Notes: a model not told the origin generated them from the sequence alone. Shown: positions 1 through 9,051, counted from the first letter of the stretch. The stretch: 64,000 nucleotides of DNA from Advenella sp. S44 (GCF_002810445.1 NZ_NEXS01000003.1:682001-746000), one strand, 5' to 3'. A program made the numbers and translations.

Positions 1-203
1 CTGTCCAGGTTGTCGATCGCAAGTTTGTTTTTGAGCGGGCCGAACTGGTCGACAAGCCAGCACGCATCGGTAACCCGGCCTTCGGCAAGAAGCGTATCGA
101 TCAGATACTGGTAGTCTGCGCCCTGTGGAGTATTTTTCATGAACCAGCGAAAGCCGCTGGAGCAGGGATGTTTAGATCGTATTGTTTTCTTGCTGAGATC
201 CAT
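1..203 (-). CDS. Hypothetical protein, N-terminal part only (runs off window start)
   Basis: An open frame starts at ATG (203-201) after a GGGAGT ribosome site and runs off the left edge. The visible 67 residues begin MDLSKKTIRSKHPC and contain a helical-looking stretch with LIDTLLAEGRVTDACWLVDQ, ending near FGPLKNKLAIDNLD. I recognise no family with confidence. The initiation context (CCATGGGAGT just before ATGGA) is nearly the same as that of the small gene starting at 1032 on the same strand, and both proteins begin M-[D/E]-L with I-R a few residues on. Possibly the two share origin at their 5' ends. The C-terminus, and so any functional domain, lies outside the window. Confidence 0.6.
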   Translation of the reverse strand, partial: MDLSKKTIRSKHPCSSGFRWFMKNTPQGADYQYLIDTLLAEGRVTDACWLVDQFGPLKNKLAIDNLD

Positions 204-331
204 TTTTACTCCCATGGACTAAGTACTGCAACAAATCAGGATAGACGCAATCGGTTTGCGGCAATATTGATCGATTATTTATTGAATATAGTGCATCGGG
301 CCACATGGCCTGTTGCATTGAACAGTTTTAT

Positions 332-856
332 TCAGGGCGCATAAAGTTGCAGCCGGACATCGAGATCATGAAAGCGGACATCGCGCTCCGAAATCCTGAG
401 CGGTTCGATGGTGTTGGGGGTAACCTTGACCACGTCAAACCGCATGCGACGTCCAAGCGACTTCCACAAGGCATACGCGGCTCGCGATTGACGTGCACCG
501 CTGACAAGCACGAAGCCATCCGAGAGCACTTTGGTGTATAACGCGGTGGCAATGCCACGCCCCTGATATGCCGCGGCATAGCGTGAATGCACACTGCGTA
601 CGGTGCCATGAAGGCGGCGCGACCCTTCGGGCAGAATATCGAATACGGAGTAGCCCACCAAAAGCCCCGTGCCTGTGTCAATGGCATATACGCGCTGTTC
701 GCGTGCGATTTTGCGTACACGAAACTCAATGTCGGGAAAAGGCATGTCCATTCTTGGCAGATTAACCAGGGCATGCCGCCCACTGGCCATGCGTGCCTGC
801 AGGTTGGCCAGCTCATGTTCAATTTCCTCGTTGCTCACACGTACGTCGAACCTCAT
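332..856 (-). CDS. GNAT-family N-acetyltransferase
   Basis: The 174-residue protein has a recognisable GNAT core: a strand with GLLVGYSVFD (about residues 63-73), then VHSRYAAAYQGRGIATALYT (about 89-108), where Q-G-R-G-I-A is the acetyl-CoA pyrophosphate loop, and a later ARQSRAAYALWKSLG that fits the C-terminal helix of the fold. It would transfer acetyl from acetyl-CoA to an unknown amine. The start ATG overlaps the stop of the upstream small gene in an ATGA arrangement, so translation is probably coupled. Its N-terminal 55 residues are not typical of the family. The fold call is from motif reading; the substrate is unknown. Confidence 0.7.
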   Translation of the reverse strand: MRFDVRVSNEEIEHELANLQARMASGRHALVNLPRMDMPFPDIEFRVRKIAREQRVYAIDTGTGLLVGYSVFDILPEGSRRLHGTVRSVHSRYAAAYQGRGIATALYTKVLSDGFVLVSGARQSRAAYALWKSLGRRMRFDVVKVTPNTIEPLRISERDVRFHDLDVRLQLYAP

Positions 857-1032
857 GACCCTACTCCCGGCTTTCGGTGCATTGCAATGGCAGATGACAA
901 GCAGCCAGGGTCACAAGGCATATACGCCGAAATCCGACGCTGAGCGTTGGCGCTTACAAACAGGTAGGACGGGCAGTCAGGGTTGTGGCGGGCATCGCGC
1001 CGCAGTCGGATTAAATGATTGTTCAGTTCCAT
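853..1032 (-). CDS. Small hypothetical protein translationally coupled to the GNAT gene
   Basis: A 59-codon frame starts at ATG 1032 (MELNNHLIRLRR...), preceded by GGGAGT at good spacing; an ATG 12 bases further upstream would include the ribosome site in the coding sequence and is less likely. It is rich in Arg, His and Cys (three Cys in the visible middle and tail) and has no signal peptide or membrane segment. Its TGA overlaps the ATG of the GNAT gene (ATGA), which is the main argument that it is translated. No family recognised. It could be a leader peptide rather than a functional protein. Confidence 0.45.
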   Translation of the reverse strand: MELNNHLIRLRRDARHNPDCPSYLFVSANAQRRISAYMPCDPGCLSSAIAMHRKPGVGS

Positions 1033-1611
1033 TTGCACTCCCATGGCCGATAATTCGTAAAGTGGCGCGAATCATGCGGCGGAGAATCGTCTTTCTCGGC
1101 ACCCGGGCCAGACAGATGTGGTTGAAGGCGCCTGTGGCAGGCGCATTAGAATTTGTCTGGTTTGGGACGTTTCTGGCTTGTCAGGCGCTACGCCGTGCGA
1201 GAGGAGTCTGGCTGATGAACAATGGCCGTGACTTCCTGACGCACGGCCAAGGAAAGTACGGCGAACCACCTCAGGAACTGGGGAGTCAGACAGAAAATGG
1301 GAGGAACGGTCGCTGGAACGCTGGGCAACGGCATGCCTCGGGTATAAACCCGATAAGCACGGCGCAAAGCGAAGACGATAGCGTTCATGTATGAATAGTG
1401 ATTTTTCTATGTGGCGACATTGTATCACAAATGATATATTTTTCAAAAGATTCAATGACCTACACGTGACCACAACGAAAATGGCAGTTTTCCCGGGGAA
1501 AGCGCTATTGTGCCGAGAAACAGCGCCTTCCTGGAACATCAGCGACAACTGCGAACTGCACATCGGTCCGACAGGGAGGGTGTATAGTGGAGTATTTACC
1601 CGGAGCAAGTC
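1033..1611. other. Intergenic stretch, 579 bp
   Basis: No credible gene on either strand; the open frames here have poor composition and no ribosome sites. It holds a perfect 7-bp inverted repeat, GCGCCTG (1128-1134) and CAGGCGC (1138-1144) with a TGG loop, not followed by a T-run on either strand, and presumably the divergent promoters for the genes at 1032 (-) and 1612 (+). Confidence 0.5.
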
Positions 1612-1905
1612 ATGACATTCAGGGACTGGGCTGACGAGAAGGGCCGCACACTGGCAAATCAGGATGACGAATGCGAAGTCCGTGCTGCGTGGGCAAAGTT
1701 TTATATGAAAAATCCGCAAGCCGGTTCGGTGCTGGTTTATGAGTCGGCTTATGAGAAGTTCGGCACGCAGCAGTTGGACAAGTTACTTGAGGAGCAATGG
1801 TCGAAAGCGGATCTGCAATGGGTCCAGATTACCGAAAAAGGCGTGACTGAAACACATAAGGATGCGCCGAACCGCCCAGGCAAGGGGCTTACAACAAAGC
1901 ATTGA
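1612..1905 (+). CDS. Hypothetical protein, 97 residues
   Basis: ATG 1612 follows a GGAG ribosome site seven bases upstream. The protein (MTFRDWADEKGRTLANQ...) is soluble, rich in Lys, Glu, Trp and Gln, with no signal peptide or membrane segment; the middle (YESAYEKFGTQQLDKLLEEQ) looks helical and the C-terminal 20 residues are basic and proline-containing, probably disordered. No family recognised. It stands alone, convergent with the LysE exporter. The clear ribosome site and normal composition favour a real gene. Confidence 0.55.
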   Translation: MTFRDWADEKGRTLANQDDECEVRAAWAKFYMKNPQAGSVLVYESAYEKFGTQQLDKLLEEQWSKADLQWVQITEKGVTETHKDAPNRPGKGLTTKH

Positions 1906-1944
1906 TGTATTCGGTTCTGTCGGCCGCTTACGCACGGCACCGGA

Positions 1945-2586
1945 TCAGTTCGGTCGCAAACCGCCGAAGATCAGCTTGATGCCAAACCCCATCAGCACAA
2001 GACCGACCAACTGCTCCAGAGACGCTTGCACATGCATATAACCGCGCCGGATAGTGGGTCGGGAAAAAGCCAGGGACACCGTAACGCGCCACAGCAAAGA
2101 GGTCAGGGTAATGCCCAGCCAGATTGCCAGTTTGTCTGGCCACTGCGTCGCGGGGGTGATGGTGACAGAAAAGATACTGATGAAAAACAGGGCGGTCTGG
2201 GCGTTGGCCAGGTCGGTGATCAGTCCCCGGCGCACGTGAGCGCTCACGCTGGCGCGTGACGTCGCCGCCGGACTGCTGCCAATGACGGCCTTGGTGCGAC
2301 CTCGCGCCTGTTTAAACAGATTGAATCCATACCAGAGCAGATACGCGCCGCCCAATATCTGTATGCAGGCAAAGATGGTGTGGCTGGTTGCAATAATGGT
2401 TGCCATACCCACCAGGCCAAGAGCGGCATAGATAGAATCGCCCGCTGCGACGCCCGCGCCGGCGGCGATGCCTGCCGACTTTCCCTGGGACAGGCTGGTC
2501 TGTACGATCAGAAACAGGTTCGGTCCCGGGCTCAGAAACGTAAGGGCAAAAAGCCCAATGGCGGTGAGTATCGCATGGTATGACAT
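1945..2586 (-). CDS. LysE/RhtB-family amino-acid exporter
   Basis: The 213-residue protein starts MSYHAILTAIGLFALTFLSPGPN; the SPGPN motif in the first membrane segment, followed by QTSLSQGKSAGIAAGAGVAAGD, is the hallmark of LysE/RhtB transporters. About six membrane segments are visible and the length matches the family. It would sit in the inner membrane and export an amino acid or derivative by proton antiport. The start is at 2586 with an AAGGACGG ribosome site; the longer upstream frame lacks one. It lies downstream of the alpha/beta hydrolase on the same strand (133-bp gap). Substrate not predictable. Confidence 0.88.
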   Translation of the reverse strand: MSYHAILTAIGLFALTFLSPGPNLFLIVQTSLSQGKSAGIAAGAGVAAGDSIYAALGLVGMATIIATSHTIFACIQILGGAYLLWYGFNLFKQARGRTKAVIGSSPAATSRASVSAHVRRGLITDLANAQTALFFISIFSVTITPATQWPDKLAIWLGITLTSLLWRVTVSLAFSRPTIRRGYMHVQASLEQLVGLVLMGFGIKLIFGGLRPN

Positions 2587-2719
2587 TTGCCCGTCCTTGA
2601 TAAGCCGTGTGTGTGCAAAATCCAATATAACGCGTTGGGGGCTGCCAAGGGCGATTTCATCTGGAATATGGCGGTAAAACCCCGCTACGCTCGCGCGGCT
2701 GGCCTGCAAAGCCAGCGGG

Positions 2720-3523
2720 TTATCTAATGCCAGAAATAAACGTTTTAATCATTTCCAATGTTTGCGCTTCGTCTTCCCGGTATGGCACGTGGCCAATGCC
2801 GCTGAGAATCTCGGCGCGTCCGTCGTTGGCCGCAATCGCGCTGGCGTGCTCAACGGAGCCATAAGGGTCTGCATCGCCATGGATCGCCAGTTTCGGGCAC
2901 CGGATGCGCGCCAGTTCCTGTCGCACATTCCAGTCTGAAAATTCGCGAGATAACCAGGTATCGGTCCATGCATCGACTACCCAGCGGCTTTTTTCGGCAT
3001 GGTATTTGTGAAGTTTGGACAAATTCTGCGGATCTGAAAAATCCTGTTTGGCCAGTCGTATTCCATTGAGTGTAAGTTCTTCGACAAAGACCTGGGCCCC
3101 CATCGTAATAAGCGCCAGGCAGGCATTGCCGAACCTGAAGGCCGCCTGCACGGCCATGGCACCGCCAACGCTATGGCCGCAAGCGATAAAGCGCACAATG
3201 CCGAACGCGTCCAATACATGCGGCAGTGTTTGCCGGATCTCGTCGGCAATAAAGTCGGCCGACAACCTGCCGGGATGGGGATCAGAGCGGCCAAACCCAA
3301 GTCTGTCATAAGCAATAACAGGATGGCCCGTTGCCAGGGCCAGGTTTGCCGGAAAATCGCGCCACAGCGGGATGCAGCCCAGAGAGTCGTGAAACAGGAT
3401 TATGGGAACGTCGAACGCCGCGCGCTCTGGCTGCCATGCCCACGACTGGGCATACAGCCGGCCTTGTTCTGTTTGTATACGGTGCGTTTGCAACTGCATT
3501 TTTGTTGTTTGCGTCTGTTCCAT
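2720..3523 (-). CDS. Alpha/beta-fold hydrolase
   Basis: A 267-residue single-domain hydrolase. The nucleophile elbow is GHSVGG, the oxyanion strand is IILFHDSLGC, the catalytic acid is probably in HGDADPYGS, and the histidine is in GIGHVPYRED near the C-terminus, the usual order and spacing. YDRLGFGRSD is typical of proline-iminopeptidase or esterase-like members. It is predicted to be cytoplasmic; the substrate is unknown. Start chosen at ATG 3523 because the family N-terminus begins shortly after; an ATG at 3499 is possible and neither has a strong ribosome site. Divergent from the Bug receptor gene at 3993. Confidence 0.85.
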   Translation of the reverse strand: MEQTQTTKMQLQTHRIQTEQGRLYAQSWAWQPERAAFDVPIILFHDSLGCIPLWRDFPANLALATGHPVIAYDRLGFGRSDPHPGRLSADFIADEIRQTLPHVLDAFGIVRFIACGHSVGGAMAVQAAFRFGNACLALITMGAQVFVEELTLNGIRLAKQDFSDPQNLSKLHKYHAEKSRWVVDAWTDTWLSREFSDWNVRQELARIRCPKLAIHGDADPYGSVEHASAIAANDGRAEILSGIGHVPYREDEAQTLEMIKTFISGIR

Positions 3524-3992
3524 GCTGCGTTCTAAGCTTAGATCATGAATAGGTCGGCCTCTCGCGTATTGCGCGTCGCCACGGCCATGCGGTCCTTTGA
3601 TGCATCGGGCTATTATAGGTCGAACACAGTCGTTTATTGCCAGGCGTGGTCGATGCGAACTTATGTTCGGGGAGCACTTTTGGAGTCGAAGGCACAAGCT
3701 GCCGGGAAGTGGATATATGCAAATGCGGTGGGCCCGCTTATTCGCAGGCATGCGATTGCGGTCCAATTTTTATAGATAAAACAAAAAAATTTTTGGTTTT
3801 GATACGCTTTTCGTTTGTCATACTGACTTTGCTCTGTGTGAGGAACCGCAGATCGACACGGTATAGCCAATTGTGCGCCAGGAGGATGCCGCGTTTGTAA
3901 GGCGCTTTGCCCCCGGCCTTGCACGTTTATTGCAGGCGCAGGCGCGCGCACGGAAGGAAAAGCAAACCATGACAATAATCGGGAGACAAGCT
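3524..3992. other. Divergent intergenic region, 469 bp
   Basis: Lies between the hydrolase (-) and the Bug receptor (+) and must carry both promoters. It contains an AT-rich tract around 3770-3830 with A7 and T5 runs. No -35/-10 pair with correct spacing was convincing, and no gene is supported. Confidence 0.4.
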
Positions 3993-4997
3993 ATGTTTAC
4001 AACGAAATTTCACCTCAGGGCCGCTGGTGTATCCGCCTGTCTGCTGTTGGGCGGTGTCCTGGCACTTACGCCGTTTGCGAATGCCAGGGCCGACACGTAT
4101 CCGGATCAACCGATACGCCTGATCATTCCCTATCCGCCTGGTGGCGCCACGGATGTGATTGGTCGCATTGTGGGAAAAAATCTGGGTGATCAGATCGGCG
4201 GCCAGGTCGTCATTGAAAACCGTGGCGGCGCGGGGGGCAATATCGGCGCCGCTGAAGTTGCCAAGGCCAAGCCAGACGGCTATACGCTGCTGATGGGAGC
4301 ACTTACGTCTCATTCTGTGATGTCAATACTGGAAAAAGGCAAGTTGACCTATGATTTGCAAAAAGACCTGACCCCTGCCGGGGTGGTCGGATCGGTGCCG
4401 CTGGTTGCCGTGGCCCATCCTTCCCTGAAACTGACCTCGTTGCCGGATCTGGCCGCCAGCGCCAAGAAGAATCCCGGAAAACTCAATTTCGCATCGTCCG
4501 GCGCTGGGGCGCCGCAACGGATGGCCATGGAGCTGTTCAAGCAAATTGCAGATGTGGATATCGTCCATGTCGCGTATCGCGGCAGCGGGCCTGCTATGAC
4601 AGACCTGGTCGGCGGGCAGGTGCAGGTGATGACCGAAACCGTGCCGGCAGCCATCAGTTTCATCAAATCGGGGCAATTGCAGCCACTGGCCGTACTCACG
4701 CCAGAGCGCATTTCCATGCTGCCCGATATTCCTACCGCCAAAGAGCAGGGTTATGACAATTACAATGTCAGTTCCCTGTTCGGCGTTATGGCGCCGGCCG
4801 GTACGCCAACAGCGATACTGGAAAAGGTCAACGCCGCATTGACTACGGCGCTGGCCAGCGATGAAGTCAAAAAGCAATTGCTGGAGCAGGGGGTGTATGC
4901 CGCCCCTCTGAGTATCGACGCGTCGGGCGATCGCCTCAAGGCTGAGGTTGCCCTGTGGGACAAAGTCATTAAAGACGGCAATATCACCATCCAATAA
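3993..4997 (+). CDS. Bug/TctC-type periplasmic substrate receptor
   Basis: A 334-residue secreted solute receptor of the tripartite-tricarboxylate type that is greatly expanded in Bordetella and relatives. A signal peptide is visible (FHLRAAGVSACLLLGGVLAL, cleavage near FANARA/DTY), followed by the family N-terminus YPDQPIRLIIPYPPGGATDV and by GGNIGAAEVAKAKPDGYTLL. It binds a small carboxylate in the periplasm. Start chosen at 3993 for its GGGAGA ribosome site; ATG 3969 is an alternative. It lies 21 bp upstream of the dehydratase gene, so the ligand is probably a sugar acid or related hydroxy acid; no TctA/TctB membrane genes are nearby. Confidence 0.88.
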   Translation: MFTTKFHLRAAGVSACLLLGGVLALTPFANARADTYPDQPIRLIIPYPPGGATDVIGRIVGKNLGDQIGGQVVIENRGGAGGNIGAAEVAKAKPDGYTLLMGALTSHSVMSILEKGKLTYDLQKDLTPAGVVGSVPLVAVAHPSLKLTSLPDLAASAKKNPGKLNFASSGAGAPQRMAMELFKQIADVDIVHVAYRGSGPAMTDLVGGQVQVMTETVPAAISFIKSGQLQPLAVLTPERISMLPDIPTAKEQGYDNYNVSSLFGVMAPAGTPTAILEKVNAALTTALASDEVKKQLLEQGVYAAPLSIDASGDRLKAEVALWDKVIKDGNITIQ

Positions 4998-5018
4998 TCA
5001 CAAATGAGGTAAAGCAAC

Positions 5019-6764
5019 ATGTCCAGACGCAATCAGTCGGATGACCCGCCCGCAGCAACCGGGCTGAAAAAAGGCCTGACCAGCTATGGCGATAATGGCT
5101 TTTCCCTGTTTTTGAGGAAAGCCTTTATCAAGGGCGCCGGATATTCGGATTCGGCGCTCACCCGACCGGTCATCGGCATAGCCAATACCGGCAGCGCCTA
5201 TAACCCCTGCCACGGGAATATGCCGCAGCTGCTTGAAGCGGTAAAACGCGGCATTATGCTTGCCGGGGGGCTGCCGGTGGATTTTCCCACCATCTCCATT
5301 CATGAGAGTTTTTCATACCCCACCAGTATGTATTTGCGCAATCTCATGTCCATGGATACGGAAGAGATGATCCTGGCCCAGCCGATGGATGCCGTTGTAT
5401 TGATTGGCGGATGTGATAAAACTGTTCCGGCCCAGTTGATGGGCGCGGCATCGGCAGGGATCCCGGCGATTGAACTGGTCACCGGTTCCATGCTGACCGG
5501 TTCCCATCGTTCCGAAAGGGTGGGCGCCTGTACCGATTGTCGACGCTATTGGGGCAAGTATCGTGCGCAGGAAATTGATGATCAGGAAATCGCAGACGTC
5601 AATAATCAGCTGGTCGCCAGCGTTGGCACCTGTTCGGTCATGGGCACAGCCAGTACCATGGCGTGCCTGAGCGAGGCGCTCGGGATAAGTCTGCCCGGTG
5701 GCGCGACCCCGCCTGCCGTAACGGCAGATCGCATGCGTATCGCGGAATTGACGGGCGCCCAGGCGGTACAAATGGCGCAGGAGCGGCTTACCATCGATAA
5801 AATCCTTACACCCGACGCATTTGAAAACGCCATGCGGGTGTTGCTGGCCATCGGCGGCTCCACCAACGGCATTGTGCATCTTGCCGCCATTGCGGGACGC
5901 ATGGGGCTGGATATTGATTTACAGGCACTCGATCGCATGGGCCGGGATACGCCGGTACTGCTTGATCTGAAGCCGTCGGGTCAGCATTATATGGAAGATT
6001 TTCACAAGGCAGGGGGCATGGCGACACTGCTTCGGCAGCTCAAGCCGTTGCTTAAGCTGGACGCGCTCACCGTGACCGGACGCACGTTGGGCGAAGAAAT
6101 TGAACGCGCCGGACCGGGCTTTGAGCAGACGGTGGTCAAAACGGCAACCGATCCGATCTATCCCCAGGGGGCGATTGCAGTATTGCAAGGCAATCTGGCG
6201 CCAGGCGGCGCGATTATCAAGCAGTCATCGGCCAATGCCGCTTTGATGGAGCACGAGGGACGTGCTGTTGTTTTTGAAGATGCGGCCGATCTGGCGCTGC
6301 GTATTGATTCGGATGAACTGGATGTGACGGCCGAGGATATCCTGGTGCTGAAAAATATCGGCCCAAAGGGAGCGCCCGGCATGCCGGAAGCCGGCTACAT
6401 TCCCATTCCGCGCAAACTGGCGGTGCAGGGCGTGAAGGATATTGTACGCATTTCCGACGGGCGCATGAGCGGTACTGCCTTTGGTACGATCGTGCTGCAT
6501 GTGACGCCCGAATCGGCAATAGGCGGGCCGCTCGCGTATGTAGAAAATGGCGACCGGATTCGCCTGAGTGTTAGCCGTCGCGACCTATCCCTGCTGGTGT
6601 CGGAACAGGAACTGGCTTTGCGTCGCCAGCGCACGCCTGTCGTTGTGCCCACTGCAGAGCGTGGATACAAAAAACTGTTCCTGGATACGGTTACGCAGGC
6701 GGATAAAGGCGTAGACTTTGATTTTCTGCGGCCTGCGCAGAACAAGGGTACTGTGCCCCGGTAA
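5019..6764 (+). CDS. IlvD/Edd-family Fe-S dehydratase, sugar-acid type
   Basis: A 581-residue member of the dihydroxyacid/6-phosphogluconate dehydratase family. Candidate [2Fe-2S] ligands are Cys64 (NPCHGN), Cys132 (GGCDKT) and Cys205 (GTCSVMGTAS). Their 68 and 73 spacing matches what I recall for L-arabinonate dehydratase, and Lys134 sits where that enzyme has the metal-binding lysine. RISDGRMSGTAFG near residue 485 carries the active-site serine. The likely reaction is removal of water from an aldonic acid to give a 2-keto-3-deoxy acid. It is transcribed with the receptor just upstream. Not IlvD itself, since the receptor context and cluster spacing fit sugar-acid dehydratases better; the exact sugar is unknown. 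Confidence 0.85.
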   Translation: MSRRNQSDDPPAATGLKKGLTSYGDNGFSLFLRKAFIKGAGYSDSALTRPVIGIANTGSAYNPCHGNMPQLLEAVKRGIMLAGGLPVDFPTISIHESFSYPTSMYLRNLMSMDTEEMILAQPMDAVVLIGGCDKTVPAQLMGAASAGIPAIELVTGSMLTGSHRSERVGACTDCRRYWGKYRAQEIDDQEIADVNNQLVASVGTCSVMGTASTMACLSEALGISLPGGATPPAVTADRMRIAELTGAQAVQMAQERLTIDKILTPDAFENAMRVLLAIGGSTNGIVHLAAIAGRMGLDIDLQALDRMGRDTPVLLDLKPSGQHYMEDFHKAGGMATLLRQLKPLLKLDALTVTGRTLGEEIERAGPGFEQTVVKTATDPIYPQGAIAVLQGNLAPGGAIIKQSSANAALMEHEGRAVVFEDAADLALRIDSDELDVTAEDILVLKNIGPKGAPGMPEAGYIPIPRKLAVQGVKDIVRISDGRMSGTAFGTIVLHVTPESAIGGPLAYVENGDRIRLSVSRRDLSLLVSEQELALRRQRTPVVVPTAERGYKKLFLDTVTQADKGVDFDFLRPAQNKGTVPR

Positions 6765-6845
6765 TGTGTGTTTTGCGGGGGTGGCCAATTGAATGCGATC
6801 GGGCGACTGCGTGCCCGCTTGAACGAGTGAGAACGCCGGCTGCAG

Positions 6846-7721
6846 CTATCGGCCCGTACCGAACACGTAGCGGGCTTGTTCATAAATACAGGCGGCCAGG
6901 TTTGCATGATGGCCGCGCTGATTCCATACGAGGCCGTTGCGTCGAACAGGCGCTCTTTCGGGCAGTGCGATCTGAATAATATTCAGTGATTGCCACATGG
7001 CAGACCAGTCTGGCAGCAAAGATACGCCCAGCCCTTCGTGAACCATGACGGCAATCGAAGACAGGCTGTCGATTTCCAGACGTTGCTTCGGATGCAGACC
7101 ATGATCGCGCAAATACCGATCCGCCAGCTGTCCGCCGTAAACGCTGCGATCGTAACGAAGAAAGGGTTCGTTAGCCAGCACGTCATGGGCGCTGCGGCCC
7201 AGCATGGCGGCCGGCGCAATCACCAACAAGGGCTCTTCCATGAATTTTTGCCAGACGCAATGCTTGGCGACTGCAAATTGCGGCTCTACAACGATCGCTG
7301 CATCCAATTCACCGACCGCAACTTTGCGACAAAGTTCGATTGACGCACCCGGCGTTACAAAGATGGAAGCTTCGGGGTAAGGTCCATATACGCGTTTGAG
7401 AATCGGCGGCAGAATATTGGTCAGCGCCGAGACGAAACAGCCCAGGCGAAATTCGCCTTGATTGTTTTCGTCTGTGGCCATCGCGCGCATATCCCTGACT
7501 TGCCTGACCAGCGAACGGGTGCTTTCAAGAATTCGCATGCCGCTTTCGGTGGGCCTGACTGACCGGCCCGAGCGTCTGACCAGTTCAACGCCCATATCTT
7601 CTTCCAACGCCTTGATGCGAGCGGCAACGGCCGCCGATGTCAGGTCTAGCCGTCTGGCAGCTTGCGCAAAGGAGCCGGCTTCGACAACTGTGATAAAACT
7701 CTGCAGATAGTTGATGTCCAT
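6846..7721 (-). CDS. LysR-family transcriptional regulator
   Basis: A 291-residue regulator with the LysR winged helix at the N-terminus (FITVVEAGSFAQAARRLDLT, residues 9-28, then AVAARIKALEEDMGVELVRR) and a two-lobed effector domain from about residue 90. It is convergent with the dehydratase and divergent from the dehydrogenase gene at 7952, the usual position for a LysR controlling a divergent gene. The effector may be the sugar or hydroxy acid of this locus. ATG 7721 fits the family N-terminus exactly. Confidence 0.9.
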   Translation of the reverse strand: MDINYLQSFITVVEAGSFAQAARRLDLTSAAVAARIKALEEDMGVELVRRSGRSVRPTESGMRILESTRSLVRQVRDMRAMATDENNQGEFRLGCFVSALTNILPPILKRVYGPYPEASIFVTPGASIELCRKVAVGELDAAIVVEPQFAVAKHCVWQKFMEEPLLVIAPAAMLGRSAHDVLANEPFLRYDRSVYGGQLADRYLRDHGLHPKQRLEIDSLSSIAVMVHEGLGVSLLPDWSAMWQSLNIIQIALPERAPVRRNGLVWNQRGHHANLAACIYEQARYVFGTGR

Positions 7722-7951
7722 GGTCGATTTGCTATACCCGTTGCTCCGCTATATGCGTTTAGCGGATGGTTGACGATAAAGCCGAATGCGCCCCCGAACT
7801 GGCGACTGGAGCCATCTTCACGCTGGTGGGCATCAGCTTCGCGGTTCATCTATCATACATTTTTCAGTTGTGATGTCTTTCAGTCAACCATAATTTGCGA
7901 CTGCGATAAACTGTTCAGATCGTTTTGAGCGTAAATCACGGGAGATACGGA

Positions 7952-8887
7952 ATGAAGATTGGTCTGATTGGCGCAGGCGCCGTAGGACGCGCCTGCCTTA
8001 TGTCATTGGTCTATGCCGGTGGCGCTCGTGAGATTGTTCTGGTCAATCGCAACCACAAGCGCGCACAAGGGATGGTTACCGATATTCAGTACGGGACGAC
8101 TCTGCTACCTGCGGTTCATGTGCGGGCGGGGCACTATGAAGACCTTGAACACTGCAGTCTGGTCATTGTGACCGTTGGGGTGAACGAAAAAAAAGGAGGG
8201 GCCACCGACAGGAAAGATGAGGAAGGCCGCTTGCTTCTGCTCGATGATAATGCAAAGATCTACCAGGATATTATCCCGAAAATCAGTGCGGTTGCTCCGG
8301 GTGCCATTATTCTGGTTGTGACCGATCCACCGGACCCGCTGGCAGAGGTCGCGCGTCAATTTAGCCACGGGGCGCATGTCATCAGTTCGGGGACTCTGCT
8401 CGATTCACAGCGCATGCGCTGTCACATTGCCCGTCATGCGGGCGTACACCCTTCAGCGGTCGAGGCCCTGGTCCTGGGCGAACACGGCACTTCGCAGGTG
8501 TTTGTCTGGTCTGGCGTGCGAATCGGCGGTGTGCCGTTGGCCCGTGTTCTGGATATAAATGAAAAGGATTGCGAAGCATTCCAGAAGCAAATCGAAGAAG
8601 AGGTCCGGTTTGCCAATATCAGCATTATTGAAGGCACCGGCGCCAGCCAGCTTGGCATCGGTATGGTCACGGCACATATAACAAAGACAATACTGAACGA
8701 CGAACGACTGGTCGTACCTGTCGGCTCGCATGTCGAAAAATACGGAACGACGTTATCGCTCCCGTCCTTGTTAGGCAGGCAGGGCGTATTGGAGACCTAT
8801 CTGCCGGCGCTTTCCGCAAAAGAAGAGGATGCCCTGGCAAATAGTGCGGCAGTGATCCAGCAGGCATGGGAGCGTGTCTCTCGGTAA
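7952..8887 (+). CDS. Lactate/malate dehydrogenase-family oxidoreductase, atypical
   Basis: A 311-residue NAD(P)-binding protein of the LDH/MDH family: dinucleotide fold GLIGAGAVGRA (G7, G9, G12), Asp151 and Arg154 in SSGTLLDSQRMR, and the proton-acceptor His178 in LGEHGT are all present. It departs from the family in two places: the substrate loop reads GVNEKKGGATDR, where LDH has a Q and MDH an R, with extra residues; and the conserved TNPVD reads TDPPD (Asp125). It probably oxidises or reduces an unusual 2-hydroxy acid. Start at 7952 with GGGAGATACGGA ribosome site. Divergent from the LysR gene. Confidence 0.85.
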   Translation: MKIGLIGAGAVGRACLMSLVYAGGAREIVLVNRNHKRAQGMVTDIQYGTTLLPAVHVRAGHYEDLEHCSLVIVTVGVNEKKGGATDRKDEEGRLLLLDDNAKIYQDIIPKISAVAPGAIILVVTDPPDPLAEVARQFSHGAHVISSGTLLDSQRMRCHIARHAGVHPSAVEALVLGEHGTSQVFVWSGVRIGGVPLARVLDINEKDCEAFQKQIEEEVRFANISIIEGTGASQLGIGMVTAHITKTILNDERLVVPVGSHVEKYGTTLSLPSLLGRQGVLETYLPALSAKEEDALANSAAVIQQAWERVSR

Positions 8888-9051
8888 CCCGCCGGGGGGC
8901 GGCCTGGCCGACGGTTGGATCCTGATCAGGACTATCGGTGGGGAGACAGACACGACACTACCTGGTGCGGGATTTGAGCAGAAGTCGAAAAAATTCGAAA
9001 AAATTTACCTGGATCAAGGTTAGATCTGTGCGCGATAGTTAATATGTCGCC

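Noticed and set aside
669-1394. 241-codon + strand frame across the GNAT gene and the following gap
   Set aside because: Runs antisense to a good GNAT motif set and looks like random sequence.
1072-1719. 215-codon - strand frame crossing the 1033-1611 gap
   Set aside because: Poor composition with scattered Cys and Pro, no ribosome site, and overlap with the better supported 1612 gene.
4323-4994. 223-codon frame on the - strand opposite the Bug receptor
   Set aside because: Covered by a clear receptor gene with a signal peptide; the antisense protein is Arg/His/Gln-rich without family motifs.
7722-7951. Clear LysR operator (T-N11-A) between the divergent lysR and dehydrogenase genes
   Set aside because: Several weak candidates such as GTTG-N14-CAAC exist, but none is convincing by eye.
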